A stretch of DNA of 64,000 nt, taken from Isoetes taiwanensis (lineage: Eukaryota; Streptophyta; Lycopodiopsida; Isoetales; Isoetaceae). Position numbers and translations under genes: made by a program. This document shows positions 23,081-37,490 of this stretch, piece after piece (position 1 is the stretch's first letter; each line of letters opens with the position of its first letter). The notes beneath the pieces were generated by a model. The model did no database searches, was not told the origin of the DNA, and saw nothing but the letters and a program-made list of their open reading frames with translations. The DNA lies in NCBI GenBank assembly GCA_021234155.1, contig JAJEKV010000010.1, positions 19,441,418-19,505,417 of the forward strand, given 5' to 3'.

Positions 23081-23296
23081 CTTGTTTGGGCTGCCATCTT
23101 CAAAAGCACAAATCGATCTGCCATAGGTAATTGTGAGCATGGAAAGCATGCAAGATGCTTAATATTTTTTAGTTGATTCTGCATGTTATTTGCACTAATT
23201 GGAAGTTCTTTGTTCGAATCTAATTCTACAATTGTCATTATTTCAACCATTAAGTTCTGGCGCTTAAAGCTTGGCAATTCATCATTAAGTGCATGC
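23081..23296 (-). pseudogene. Orphan exon, copy 2 (unknown gene)
   Basis: This is the diverged counterpart of 20026-20242. It includes FKRQNLMVEIMTIVELDSNK and NNMQNQLKNIKHLACFPCSQ and the same acceptor and donor positions. It is one base shorter, so the reading frame of copy 1 is lost in its last third. Its function is unknown. Confidence 0.5.
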
Positions 23297-23349
23297 CTGC
23301 CTAAACTTCAGCCAAATTTAACAAGCTATGCCACCATGCCCCCCTTGCA

Positions 23350-23390
23350 TGTTGATGCAATCGTGCTTATTTGTCTCCGTGGACGTTAAA
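23350..23390 (+). repeat. LINE 3'-terminal motif relic
   Basis: TTGTCTCCGTGGACGTTAAA matches the terminal motif of the GC-rich LINE family (YCTCCRYGGACGNTAAA). Only this tip is recognisable, directly right of the orphan exon copy 2. Confidence 0.4.
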
Positions 23391-23965
23391 ATTTGATAAA
23401 CTCAAGTAAGTCAATTCAATTTTCATTTGCAAGACTAAAAATGACTTAAGGTCTTCAAGGATAGCTTCATGTGCTATACAAGAAAATAAAACTTACAATT
23501 ATATATAATCGATGTGGTCTGCCCAACAGGATACACAGCTCAATCCAAACTTGCTACTAAGCAAAAAGAGTTGCCAAGTCCTTAGCAATCTGCTCATTTC
23601 TAGAAGGTATATTTCATCACCATGGTATATTTATTATATACTTATTTCATCCTTAAAATGGCTTCTAATTTTGAGCATAATTTTTAGTATTAACAAGTAA
23701 TTCTACTTTTTCTAATATATTTACTATTTGCTGTGGTGTCACTATTTGGAAATAATTGGTTATTGGTAAGCAAAGCTAGGATTAATAGCATGTTATGAAA
23801 CTACATCATATTTAGATTATCCATAAAATGTATGCATGTGAACCTTGGTTTCCAAGGTACATTTCTGGGATGCACATGCGACATTTGTTTTTACATGCAC
23901 ATGCGACATGCATGCACATGTGGCATGTTTCTTAGCATGTTTATGATATGGCATTTCAATTGTGG

Positions 23966-24056
23966 TTGGGTTGTTGGCCTAGTGATAATGCACTAGTCCT
24001 AGAACAACTATGTCTCGACCTCGAGACTGCCCAAGTCACACTATGTGTAGTTTTGT
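23966..24056 (+). repeat. tRNA-derived SINE-like sequence
   Basis: GGTTGTTGGCCTAGTGATAA resembles a pol III A-box, and about 35 bases later TCTCGACCTCGAGACTG resembles a B-box. The order and spacing fit a tRNA-derived SINE head. No clear 3' tail or target duplication is visible, so this is tentative. Confidence 0.45.
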
Positions 24057-24059
24057 CCC

Positions 24060-26074
24060 ATGGCATCTATTCTTCTACCTATCTATTGGAATATCATTTA
24101 TATATCATCAATCAATGGCCATAGATCCAACGAGCACTGATTATTGGCTTTCTGAATTTCGACCAGAAACCTGAAAAAACGCAAGTCTTCCATAAACGAC
24201 CAAACAACTCATAGGGCTTGAAAATCATATTGTTATTAACCAATGACCATAGATCCAATGGCCACATATTATTGGCTTTCCAACAGCCACATATTATTGG
24301 CTTTCTGGATTTTGACTAGAAATCTAAAAACACAAGCCTCCCACAAACAACCCGAACAACTCATATGCTTGATTTGCCAAGAGGAGTTTTAACAACTAGG
24401 GATGCAATGTCGGAGATGCCACCAAGGACACTTTTAGTTTATAAGTCAAAATATTAAATGGTGATGTTGTATTGGATCTCCAATTGATTGATTCAAAGTA
24501 TAATTAGTTTATTAAGGGAACAATTAAGAAAAGCCTGTATTGTGGTCAATTTATGGTCATCTAATTGCCTTAATCCTACCATATAGATTACCACATGCAT
24601 ATTATGAGAAAAGATAACAAGCTGAAGTTGTCTATTTGGTTCATGATGGTTCATGAGTATTGAGTGGCCAAAGCTAGCTCAAGATAATATCTCAAACTTA
24701 TTGTTTTTGCATTGTTTGGTATTGCTCTACAACAAGGTTAAAGTTTCAGTTAATTTATATTAAGCTTATTGCTCAATATCTTTACTCAAATTTACTTTGA
24801 TTTAGCTTATTACCTTTATTATTTTACAAGTTCAGAATAAGATTTACTGGAACTTGGATTATTGTAGCTCATAATTATTGGAATATTTTATGGCTTGTGA
24901 GGGAATGATAATCTAGTGTATGGTAGAAATTGGTAACAAATGTTATCGTGGCAATGCTCTCACATGATTATGCTTCACTCCTACCACAAGGCCAATTGTA
25001 ATTATTATGAATAATATTGTATTTATGTCCTGAATTACAAGGGCTTGTAAAATAGCAAAAGTCTAGCCAGCGTCAACGGATTTGGAGAATGCTAAAAGCC
25101 TAACTTGATCTTTGACAAGATTTAGTTAGTCTATTATTGTAAGGCATTTATACTCTTTGCCAAGCTGAAATTTACATCTCTATAACAGTAGATATGTAGC
25201 TTTAAAAAATCTTCATTAGGCCTTAATGAATGAACGTGGAATGAAGTTCATTAGGCCTAGGACGTGGAATGTGGACGTGTAACCCTGTTATTTTATGTTT
25301 CCTTTTTGACGTTTCATTTTTAGGGTTTTTCATTTTTCACGTTGTTTTGCAAAGCTTGGAGCAAAACAATTTCAAGTCCTCTTTGTTGAACTTGCAGGAA
25401 CAGGGATGGCATAGCGATCAATATTGGTAATAGGCTAGTAGCTTTCTAAAGTCATTACCGCGACGCCAGTTACCAGGCACAATTACCATGGTTTATTACA
25501 AATATGAGACGCATCAAGTCTTTCTTGCCTTGCTGACCTGATTTTTATCATCTCGTAGATATGAGGTGATGATTTGGTCAATTGATTTAACAAATATTTA
25601 CCTTGTTGCCCTGTTTTTTTATCAACTGTAGAAATATGATATGACGTTTGGGTCAATTGATTTGACAATTATTTGCAGGCAAAGGGACACTCATTTTGGC
25701 CACCTTATGTGGACACTAGTAAATATAAGGACCACATGATCGCGAAGTACAAATGTTCCACATGAAAGATTGAGTAATTCTGTACTTTTTACAAGTTCGT
25801 TCTGCTTTTTACAAATTGCATGATACAGAAATGGCAATAGCACTTTTTTACGCATCAGTTTTCCTTGGTGTTGGCTTCCTTAGTGGTGTGGCTCAGAGTC
25901 CTGCATTTTGATCCCACCAAGAAACTGACGACTACGGTCTTGGCAATAAATCTGGCGCCCAATCCTTGGCTTAAAGAACAAACAAGAATGATGCGTTGTA
26001 TATATGATCTGAAGCCAAAACGCATTCCTCTTATAGGTTCCCATGAGAAATGTAGAGCATTACTTTGTCCACAA
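24060..26074. other. AT-rich spacer and presumed PRT6 3' UTR
   Basis: No genes are seen. The last few hundred bases before 26075 should include the 3' UTR of PRT6. An imperfect direct repeat (about 24110-24190 and 24230-24370, with TTATTGGCTTTC and CAACTCATA words) is present. Confidence 0.5.
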
Positions 26075-29000
26075 TTAGTACATGGTCTCACGAGTAGTAT
26101 GTTGGAGGACCATGGAATTGTAATCAAGTCCATGAGAGGCCACCTGTAAAAGAAGCTACCATGAGCAGGAACTATTCACCAGGATCAGCAAACCAGCAAC
26201 AACCATACCAGATTTGTCAAGGCACCATAGCGCTCGTGGCTTAGGAACAAGGGCTTCCCCCGACGCATGTCTTGGTCCTGCGATCAGGAAACGTCACAAA
26301 CAAAGCTCATAAAATCAAATTGCAAGCTAGCATTTCTAAGATACCTCTTCGCCATAAGCATCCAAATATGGAGATGGCCACATTGCTTGACGATCAGAGC
26401 GGACAAGCAGAACATTTGTTTTCTATGCAAGAAATGTAATTCAGGAAATCAATGCAGAATAGACAACTGAGCAAATAATTTCCACTATTCAACCCACCTT
26501 AAGCATAAGGAAAACGCCTATTCCAGCACCGCATGACAATGCATGCCTGGTACATTCAGTATGATTACTGTCACTGCAGCAAAGAAAAAAACAATTAGCT
26601 AGAATAACTAGCCAAAATTCGTTTGCAAGAAAGCAACTTGCCTGCAACAACTTCCCCCGCAACAAAGAACACCACATAAAAGACAGAGTGCCGGCTTATC
26701 AGGAGTTTTCCCACACCGAGGGCACTGTACCTTCACAAAACTATGAACATACAGAGGATTATAATTCATCATGGTAACAGATAAAAGGCATCCTGGTTAA
26801 CCCAGGTACATACCGCTGGAGGAGATCCTGGAAGCGGTGAGGCAAATCCATCAATCTAAATGGAGATGCAGTCGCGGGTCTTGGTAATTTGCAACAATGA
26901 TGTTTCTGCTGGAAATGTGAAGACCATTTCAAAACTACACTCTGTATATACAGAGATTCCAATATAGATGACAATGGAGGAATACAGAAGCGCTTCTCCA
27001 ACTCCTCCAACTCTTTCAGCTCCAAAAGTTCCACATCATCTTCACTCATGTGATTCGTCCAAGCATGGGCATTGGAAACCTCCCAAGCATGAGAACTAGT
27101 GACCGGCACAACTGACCCAGACTTGCTGCAAAGTGTTTGTAATAGAGCGCAACGACGAAGAAAAGGCAATGTCAAACGTCGGATGCTATGCACTGGGCGG
27201 CGATCCCAACTCTTCGGTTCAGCATCTTCATTGTCCAAAGATGCACCTTTTAGGTGTGGAACAATGACATGTAAGAAGTCTAAAGCCTTCTGCGATAGTC
27301 CACAATCTGAAATGCATGATTCTCCAGTATGACTAATTCCCTACAAACAGATATCTTATAGTAAATAAATAGAAAAGATGTGTCGTGGCAATATTAGATG
27401 CATCAAAAATACTTGGATTCACCTGAACAATACAGACAAGATAAAACAAATGAACTAATGAAGTGAATGGTGATGTGGATGACGGCAATGTCAGGGGAAG
27501 ACAGAACAATAACCAAATGAAGGAAGAAAAAGGATCATGTGAAATTATTGGATCTGCTGCACGTTTCCAAAACTGAACATCTGTGCAATCTTGTCTCTGC
27601 TCCAGAAACTGCAGGATGGGATGTACATTACCTAGCATTGCAGAGAACTCCCGTAAGTACACTTCTTATAAATGTGCAATCTGCTAGATGTTAAAATAGC
27701 CATACCTGTAGAAGACTTTTCTGAAAATTCTCTAGATACACCATGACAAATTGAGCCTACAAGAAGCTGCATGCCACGAGCCCGCAGTAAAATAGTTTGC
27801 CAACTTTGATTTTGGATTGCTTTTGCAGCAACAAGCAATGGAGGGAGCACGGACCCTCGGCTTGCATCAGCAGCTTCCTCGAGAGTTACCAAGCGATTTG
27901 CTGGATCCTGGAGTCCAGTTATAAAGCTCCGGTTGCGAGCCACTAGCTCTGCAGACATCAAAGAGTAGCGAAAAACATCCCAAAGGAGCAAGCCTTGATA
28001 GTTACGCCCATTGGAGAGTGCGTCATGATGCCTTTCAGGATAAAATAAACCGCACAATCTTCTTATAACAGCCTCCAGAACTCCACGAATGCCTTCTGAA
28101 AGTCTTAATGATAGTGCTTTACGGAAACCTGACTTGCACATCAACTCCTCACCACTGGAAAGCAACCTAAAAGCTTCTTCAATCTGCAGTTCAATAGCCT
28201 TTCTGTCCACTGCAAATGGTAGCTTCTCATGCCTATCAGCACCAGAACTTGCTTCAAGGATAGGAAGAAAAGAGTTTGCCAGCCGACGACAAACCGGGCA
28301 AAGAAACTCCCCCTACAAAATCAACATTAAATTGTCGGATGAGAAACTAAATATTATTTTAGAAATGATGAGATGATCTTAGACACCAACCATATCAGGA
28401 TCCACAATGTGCACACCCTCAAACAAAGCTCTGCTGTAATACCTGCAAAGCATTGTGCCTCGTGACCAAAGACTAACAAGAATAATGACTTATCTAGGAG
28501 TTTACAGTTTCTTAGTTGCCAAAGCAGAAAATTGTTCTTATTATACAGAATCAGCAAGAATTTTACAGCTGCACTCTGGTTACAGCTGGTTTGCTCCTAC
28601 CTCTGTAAAAGCGAGGAAAGATAACGGTCCAGGCAATCTTGATGTACAGAATGTCCACATGCAGACAGGTGCAACCCAACATTGTCATCCATAATAATCC
28701 GACTTCTTGAAGCTTCTGCAGGCATAAGCGACTCGTCCCGAGTGAATCTCCTACCTCCAGTGCTTTCTTGGGATATCTCTGGGGCAGGTTCTGAAGGAAC
28801 GTCCTGAGAAACAGATGATACATACTCTTCCAGCACTGTTATGAGAGCTTGATCTCGTATGGCTTCACTATCATGATCTGCAATGTGTTCCCACCACCTT
28901 GACTCATCCATCTCAGAATATCTGTCACTTGCAGCAAAACTGGATTCAGAACTTTCTGATATGAGGCTTATACTCTGAACAGCCTGTCTGCTTGGAGACC

Positions 29001-32000
29001 CAAGTATGCGGCCAGTACGTAAAATTGAAGGAAGCCCATTCCTTATAAGATCCAATATATCTGGTGCCATAGTTAATCTATCCATGTTTGTACCATCTGC
29101 CATTGTATCCTGAATAAATTGATGAAGCTCCGTTATTAGGCTATCCTGCTCACCAGAAGGAAACTGATTTGACGGATCCCTTCTCTCCGGTGTTACCTTC
29201 TCAAAGTTATTCCATGAAGGTGCAGGTTTCTCAGCCAAAGCAAGCAACCGCGATCTCTATGAAGACATTGAAATGAGAGACACAACAAGAATGAAAAACT
29301 ATTATAAAAAATAGCCAATTTTACCTGTGCGAAGGTCAAGATGCATAAAGGGCTGCTTGCCCCAGATTCACGACAAAGGGCACAGAAAGGTGCAACTGCA
29401 TCTTCAGCTGAAACTTCCTTCTCTGCTACCAATTCCCTAGGACGCTTCCCATCTGTTTTGCTTGATTCAACTTTACCTTTCCCAGAATCAGTGCCGGTGT
29501 CTGAAGATTCTAAACTAGCAAGGAATTTCTCCTGTGCAGCCTTCATTTTAGCCTGAAAGTTTAAACAAGAGCAGTGCCGATCATATGTGTTGATTACATA
29601 AGTTAAAAAGATCAATAAACCATGAATTCCTTACCATCATCGCAGCTTGCCGTTCACGTGACTTCAATTTTTTCAGCTCAATTGCAGAATACTGTTCCTT
29701 TTCACTACTGCTACTGGCATTACAGGATTCTGCTCTATGTGATACCCTATGTAAAATCTCCGGAGCAAGAACTTCTATCTCATACATACAGCCCCGATGT
29801 AATTCAGTAAATTTACGGAGCAATCCTTTCACAAACAAACTCACATTGCATTGACTTCTATCAATAGGTTCACCATGGGAGTTTTCAATCGAAATATATT
29901 TCCGCATAAGCATTACAAGCAAAGAGAGTGTACTCTGCTCTTCAGTCATCATCGTCCCATCTGCACCTCCTACGCAAACTCGATTGATGGCTAGGTCTAG
30001 AAGCGGGGGATTTGTTTCTGCCACAATATTTGTTGAACTTGAAGATTCAACTTCTGATTTTACCAATCTTCGTTTCTGAATTAACATCTGGGAAATTTCC
30101 AGTCCCAGTGAAAGAAGATGAAGTGCAGTAAAAAGAAGACCCTCTGGTGCACGTGAATCTGAAAGATTAGGAGAATATGCAGCATGGAAAAACACAGAAC
30201 GCAGCACATCATGTATCCTTCCAGATACAGCCAATAGGGCAAGACCCTGGAGTGGGGCATAGGGTTCAACCCAATGTGGCAGCTGCAGGAAAACAGCAGA
30301 AGTTTTCAGTGCACGAAGGTAACGTTCCTCAGCACACTGTAATTCTCTCAATGTCCATCTAGGATGGTACAGATCGAGCTCCTTCCAACATTCTTCCCTA
30401 AGAACATACTTTCCCTGTTTCCAAAACAGCAGCTAAGCGTCAAGTCTAAGCATTTATAATTTAACTCTTATTGAAAGCAAACAGCAAAGTACCTGGTCCA
30501 TTCCACGAGGTGCTTGATAATTAGCTACAGAATCCAAGATTTCCTGGAGTTGTTCACTTTCATGCAAATGAGGTGGCAGTGCCTTGACTAATGCACTATG
30601 AGATGCATCACTTATTGCCAATCTTTGAATCAGTTCACGCCGCAATATTTCCTTTGTTGATAGACCGCAAAATCCACGTTCTGTTACAACTCGAATAATG
30701 AGGATGAGGAAGTCCCGTGCAAGAAAAGCTTCATATCTGTCAAGTACCAATTTTACGCTCATATATTAAGAAAGCAAGGCTAACTACATTTACGATCTTG
30801 CGTTATAGCAACAAAGAATAAACAACCAATGTTCCATCTACAAATGTAATATTCTCCTGCTCAACTTGCAAATTATCTTAAAGATAAAAGGACTATTACA
30901 TCATTAAGTACCAGCCTTTGCAAATGTACTCCTAAATATCTTCTTTATAGTGGCTTGTTGCACTTTAACTTTGAATAATAGTGGAGGCCTGGCCAAAATG
31001 GCACTATGTAGATCACTTTCTTTCTCATAAGGAGGAGATAACAGCAACAAACAGGAGTCATGACCTCTACCTGGACTAGCTAATCCTATCCGGAACGAGG
31101 TGCCCATAAAAGTTGCAAGGAAAGTTACGCACGGAGCAAAGAAGAAACATAAACAGTCCTTCAAAAAAGAAAATAAGATCGACATCGCTATTTTCTTCAA
31201 ACCAGTTGCTCGGAAAATAACAAGGGTTTCTTAATTTTCAGTGTTGCAATCTGCTTTTTATATTTATGCACATGCAAATGCGCCCGACTGTACACGATTT
31301 GTCTAAAGAATCTGGTAGAATCAGCAGAACACTTTATCCTCTGCTGTCCAACAATATTTAAAATAGGGGTAAGATAGGCAGCTCATAAACTTTCAGGACA
31401 GAAATATCTTGTTCATGAACCCGCCCATTTAGAAAGAGCATTATTAAGCAGAGAGGAAAAGAATCAGCTATGTCAGAGTCAGGCAAACAGTGACCATCTC
31501 TTTTGTACCTAACTCAGCATCGGCAGATATTTGGCATGGCATGAAAAGAAAGTCAGAGCCAATCAAAGGGGTGACCTTACAGATAGCCAAAAAAAATTAG
31601 GAAAGAGGCCACATGGGCCGACAACGAACATTTCCAGAAGAAAAATAAGACTTCTAAGGATAAACAAAGCATTACTCATTTTGAACCAAATTCAGGACGC
31701 AAGACCAGCTAAAATGCAGATTTTAAGATATCTTATTTGATTGCTAGCTAACAACTCAAATTACGCCCCTAAATGATAAAGGACCGGTGTATTTTCTAAA
31801 GGTATCTGAAGACAATAACAGCTTTCTTCCTTTCTTTAGAATAATCATGAAGTATTATGACCAGAAATGTAACTCTTTATTTGTTCATGAGCTCACTCAG
31901 AAAAGGAGCACCCTCAAAAATAGAGACAGCAGCTCAAATGGCCCAAACAGAAATTCCTTCATTCTTCTTTGTTGACGAAGAAACACAACAGGTTAAAATG

Positions 32001-35000
32001 ATTGACGGCTCCCCAAAGAAAAGAAAATTGCATTATATTAAAGGAGTGACATTAGCGACCTCTTAAGGAAGTAAAACGGGCAGCAAAACAGAAGTATAAG
32101 ATTTTGCTTCAGAAGAGAGGACGAGATAGGGGTTCAAAGAGGCCAAATGCTGATCAGAACATTCCTTGGAGCAGCAGGGTGGCGATCAAGTTATCTTCCT
32201 AGGAATCTCTCATTAATTTTAACTAGCTGTTTTAGTATTAAGACTTTTTCTAAGTTTTTGGAAGCCTTCACCATCCTTGCAGATCCTCAATTTGTTTGGT
32301 CAAATAGACCCTAAAGATCTCCCGTGGATGGAAACAAAATCTTTCTTTCTTTCCTATTCTTGCCCCTATGCATACAGGCATGTAATTGAACCTCCTAATT
32401 ATTACTGCAGCAATAAAAAACTATCTGGCTTCTCCTTCTGAAGGACTGGTCATGCCTTTATGTTGCCAATCATTTGATTTTCTTGGAGACCACTGTTGTT
32501 ACGCTCTTGAAATATTCTTGTCCCTCCATTCCTTGAAAAGTTAATCAACAAATCCATAGTTCTAAGTCATCTTGAAAAGTTAATGAACAAATCCACAGTT
32601 CTAATCATAATAGTCTATGAACTTCTTGTATTTCTAAAATGACTGCGAAAGTAAAGATGGAATACTCCATATCCACATAAAAAAAAGGCATATGTATGCT
32701 GCAAAGTGCAAAATACCACACCTTCAGTTGGTGAGTGAGGTGTTCCAATGCGGGCTGGTGATGTGAGAGAACAAAATGATGTCTGGTGTCCCAATCAGCG
32801 AAGGTAAAGACAGTTCTCTCAGTAAGGATGGTTTACCAAATCGGGGGAAGGAGAGAGAGGAATTACCTTCATCAATCTAACTAGTTCAACCAGTTCCATC
32901 ACGCCAATCAACCAACAAGTAATGCCAATGATCCCCCATAATGACCCCAGAATTAGCAGGTAGTCCAAATTGATTGAAAAAAATACGGCCAAATTTGTTT
33001 GATTAAAAATGGTCAAAATGGTTGCTCGGCAATTTCCATGGAGATGAATAGCATTGATTTCAGGCCACATCCTGCTTGGAAATACCGCCTAACTCTTCAG
33101 GCACTCATCATAAGCCAACTACATTATTAGTTTTTCTGCTCCCATGTCAGTGGAATTTTTTCTATGATCATAGGCAGGAGTCCAAGGTAAAGGAAGCAAC
33201 GACATTAGGAGCCCAGTACTAGTTTTGAGACACGACTACCAACCAAACAATATCATACGCTCAAAGTTTCCCCAAATGTTTTACAATAATCTAAATACTT
33301 TAGCACAAACCAGTTATATAACGAGTTATATTTACAGCCTTACACATTGGTGGAAGTAAATGAGTTAGTTAACATACTCGTTGGGGCGCCAAAGAAAAAG
33401 TAAGAAATACTCTGCAAGACCAAAGCATGAAAGTATTCTTCCAACAAACTCTTCTGGCGGAGCCATTGATGCACAGGATTGTAGCATAAATAGATCAAGC
33501 TCGAGACTATCCTCACACCTGTAACAATTGAAGTTCCAACGGAACTGGGACATTCAATGCAGCAAAATGGAACAGGCAAAAACATCCTCATGCATAATAG
33601 CAAATAAATCTACAAGCTTTAAATGCAATAAAAGCCCTAATCAACCAGCATAAAACTACTCAATGCATTCAATTTTCCCACAGCCAAGTCCCACAGCCTG
33701 TGACAAGTACGATATCTTTATCGATTTATCGTGTGGTGATTCTTCTTTCTCAGCTTTTTTTTACGAACTCCACTACCACAGAGGGAAGCATTAAGTCAAC
33801 ATATGTCTGCCCTAGCCCTAGCAACGGGTCCATGATTCCTAATATATCGAACAAGGAATGACTCAATTAAGACATGAGATGGGGACAGGGATAAACTAGA
33901 CCAGAAATATGCAATGCAAGTGTCTATGGTATGAATTATGGAATCAAGAAAATGTGACATTACCACTGCACTGAATGGTAGATGTCGGATAGACCTATAA
34001 TCGAGTGCCCATTTCTCCGCCACATGCCGGCGTGCACTTGGGAGCATAAAACCTGAAGACGCAGAGGATGCTCCATCAATATTGCTGCAAAACCAGGCGA
34101 TCGGAACCTTTCTGGAAAAAGCCGAGATAATATGGAGACAGATAGCGCGTTTCCACCTGCTTTAGCTTTCTTATCACACTCCTGAAGAGTCCTATGCAAC
34201 AGCAATGCAAGCATTCTATGTAGAGGAATGTGGAAGGAGATCTCCTGCTTGCTTACATCAAATTTCAATAATGGCCATTCATGTTCCTCAAAAAGAGCAT
34301 AAAGATCAGTTACAGCTGGTGTATCAGTGCCCATCCACCAATCTTCCCTCGCAGATTCAGGTGATTTTGCAACATCTGAAGGCCCTGACGTCACTGTTGT
34401 ATCAGTGTCCATATCTGTTACTTCATGTCTCAGGATGCTTGCTGTTGAACTCCTAAGGGCTAACCGGTTCTCAAATGTTCCAACTCTACGTTGACCTCGT
34501 GGCACTGCTGGTCCTCTTGCCATTCTCCCTCTAGGTTGCACCCTTCTCCTCTGAGGAGGACTTTGCCCAACATCCATGGAAGGTCTAGATAATCTGGTTG
34601 CTTCCCTTGATGCATCCACAATCAACCATGTATGTAGAACATGAGCGCACTCAGAAATGAGACGAATCAGTGCAGCAGACAATGGAATGTTGTCCAAGAC
34701 AACTATTTCACTGTCCTTATTAACCAGCTCATTGTGTTTACTAGAGCTCGATTCAACTTCAGAAGGCACTGACGAAGTAGAAGCATCCAAAGAGCCCTGG
34801 AGACAGGCACACTCAGAATGCTTGTTATCTGCCTCGTAGGACTCATCTGTACATGTAGCTCCAGCCACAAGTAATGGATGGACATTTGCCATCTGGGTTT
34901 CTAAAATACAGGCAGATACCCATTCATCATTTTCTTCTTCAACATGGATATTCGTTATCCGGTGCTGAGGATGCATGCCCTGAATATAAGCTAGAAAGTG

Positions 35001-37114
35001 TAACCATGCCCCGCATAAATCAGGACGTTCAAAAGCCACATATCTAGCCACCTTTGGGTGGTTCATCACATAACGTATATCATCCACAGGTTCCGTTAAC
35101 AATGTGCATAATTGGTGTAAATTAAAGTGTTGTCCCCTTGAGACCTGCAACAGAGTGAGGGAATCAATGGTATGCAAAAAGTACAGAGCAATATCCTGTT
35201 AATTTAGAATGGTGATATACCATGAAATGCCCATCTTCATCAGCACATGATAAAAAGAATTCTTTTAAAATATCAAACAGCATGTCGAGCAATCCACATT
35301 CAAACACCAAGCGATGGGTGATAGTTGGAACAGTAAAGATCTGAACTGAGAAACTGCTAAGGATACTGTGTGGCTCCCTTTGCCTTGAATGTGTAGTAGA
35401 GTCATCCAACAAGTGTTTACGGAGAAATGTGGGGTAAAAAGATACGTAGGCCTTTGCAAATCGATATTTGAAGTCAGAATCGCCCATTAACTTGTAGAGT
35501 AACCCATGCAGCTTGTCACCAATCTGCTTTGGTAAGAAATGTTCGGCTGTCAACAAAACTTCTATCAAGCCATTACTTTGCATTCCAACCATTTCTGCTG
35601 CAAATTTGAGCATGCTCTCATTGCTATTACAAAAGTCCAATAACAAACTTATTGCAGCTAATGTTGTTTGTGAGGCCACCTTCTCCTCTACTGCCATGCT
35701 TTCCCATTTCCTAGGCTTATTGTCTACAACAACACTTGCTTCTTGCAATTTCTCTTTCCAGTGGGATAGAAACGCTTGAATCACCAGTTTTGCATGAGTC
35801 TGGAAGCTTGACGGGAGTGGTGGTGCATGGCCAGGACCCCGGTGGTTAGAACAAAATCCAGATTCCTTCCAGGCAGTTATGTCTCCACAATCGCAGCAGC
35901 CCCCATTAGTGTTTATCATAGAGTAATCATGTGAACTATGGTCACCACCTTCAAAACAGGAGACACATATAGCACATGTTTGATCATGCTCACATGTTCG
36001 GCAGCGATATGCTATATCACTGTGACCCCAAACAGCCCCACAAACACCCCGGGATTCCCCTATTTGCTTATTTATCTGTATAGTGACAAATTCAGGTTCG
36101 CCTCCAAAAATAGCCCATCTTAGCCAATCAACTGCCTGACGACAATGTTTTTGCACAACTCCAAGTGAAACTGATTGTACTTTGATATCTTCTGGCAGTG
36201 CAAACAAGGTAGAAACTATGGACTGAAGCTTTTCTGGATGTTCCTTCACGTATTGTACAAAGCCTGGCTTCCCCCTTTGCATATAAGATCCAGGTATTCC
36301 CAATTGTAAAAGCTTCTGAAAGACAATTGGAAAAGGAGTAACTTGCAATCTGTACTCTCTAGTTAGCAAGATATTTTTCAATGCATTAATCTACAAATAA
36401 AATAGCAACAAGGACATGAGATTAAAAAGAAGAAATAGTTAAAACATCTAATCACGTCTTCTGTCTTACAACTATAGTTGTAGCATATAACTACCAGTTG
36501 CCAAATGATTGATTTTTGAATGGGACAATGCCTGCAAATGGTTATCAAGACTATGACCACAATTCAGATCTATTAACTGCTCAAGGTTAACGGAGCAACA
36601 GTTTCTTAAAAATATATTAAATTTGTCTATAGAGAACTTAAATGCCACCAATGGGTACAAAAAACCTGCTCACATACTTCTACACAAGCTCCTTATATGC
36701 ATTTCAATGCCCTAGACGGCCACAGCATCAGCATAACAAATTTGATAAGTAAAACTATGTCTGCGTTATCCTGGGGTTCGTGGAATAACATCAAATCCTT
36801 AGAAAAATCCTTAGAATTGCTATTCATGCTGCCATGCACCGGGCTTGCTACACAGCATTTGTCACAGAGAACAAGACTTTTACAAAAAAAGGACCATGTT
36901 TGAACTATATTATTGCAGCTTCGAGGATGGGACGCTCTAATTGACACAGTATAGAGTGTGACTTGTCATGTGAGATAGTCCAGGCTGATTTTGCATTCAA
37001 AATACTCACTGTTAAGATGTGATCCGGGGGGCCCATACTGGGATAGGAAACTTCACTTGAACTAGGCTCCTCCACTTCTTCCTCATTCATTCCTTCAGAT
37101 GATAATCGAGACAT
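26075..37114 (-). CDS. PRT6: E3 ubiquitin ligase PRT6 (UBR-type N-recognin), 17 exons
   Basis: Minus-strand exons: 37010-37114, 35221-36390, 33964-35144, 33378-33518, 30493-30736, 29635-30414, 29325-29552, 28601-29256, 28391-28442, 27706-28312, 27423-27631, 26814-27340, 26642-26740, 26498-26573, 26345-26422, 26209-26277 and 26075-26143. All phases agree and yield about 2096 aa without stops, close to Arabidopsis PRT6. The UBR box (about residues 152-220) has CRTCEHDQTCAICVSCF and GGCCDCGD. A split RING follows (FCALC near 1262, ACGHSVHQDC near 1490, FLCPVC near 1524), and a Cys-rich C-terminus has CPRCGKTPDKPALCLLCG near 1972. PRT6 recognises basic N-termini (Arg/N-degron pathway) and triggers proteasomal turnover, for example of group VII ERF oxygen-sensing factors in angiosperms. 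One intron appears to be GC-AG (after 26642). The start ATG is the first in frame. It looks functional. Confidence 0.96.
30737..33377 (-). other. Large intron 4 of PRT6
   Basis: This 2.6-kb intron is much longer than the others. It starts after RPN-GA with GTATGT and ends TGACAG before the codon completing RPNEYEAF. I see no gene or clear transposon inside. The size suggests old insertions that have decayed beyond recognition. Confidence 0.75.
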
Positions 37115-37490
37115 GAATATGACCTATTGTATCAAATTTCGAAAGCCACAATCCATCAACTAAGCCCTTTGCTTAAGACATATCCAGGAAACCCGGTACC
37201 TAGCCACTGCTTTCTGGATTCTTTAAGCTCCGCGTTCTTACTCTATAATCACGACAGAAATGAAAATATTGTCTTGGAGGGCAAGGATGGCATTTTTTAT
37301 GGCAATTTTAATGCTAAATTCAATCCCAAACGTCCAATAGGATAGAAGTTTCCAGCCGTTGTTTACACGCGGCCTTAGTTCGTGTATATTATTACATTTC
37401 TCCACCCCAAAACTACCACTAGGGGATGCTTGGGGACAAAAGGTGGAAGAACACGTAGACAAGGAGCTAAAATGGTGCTAAAATGGCCCG

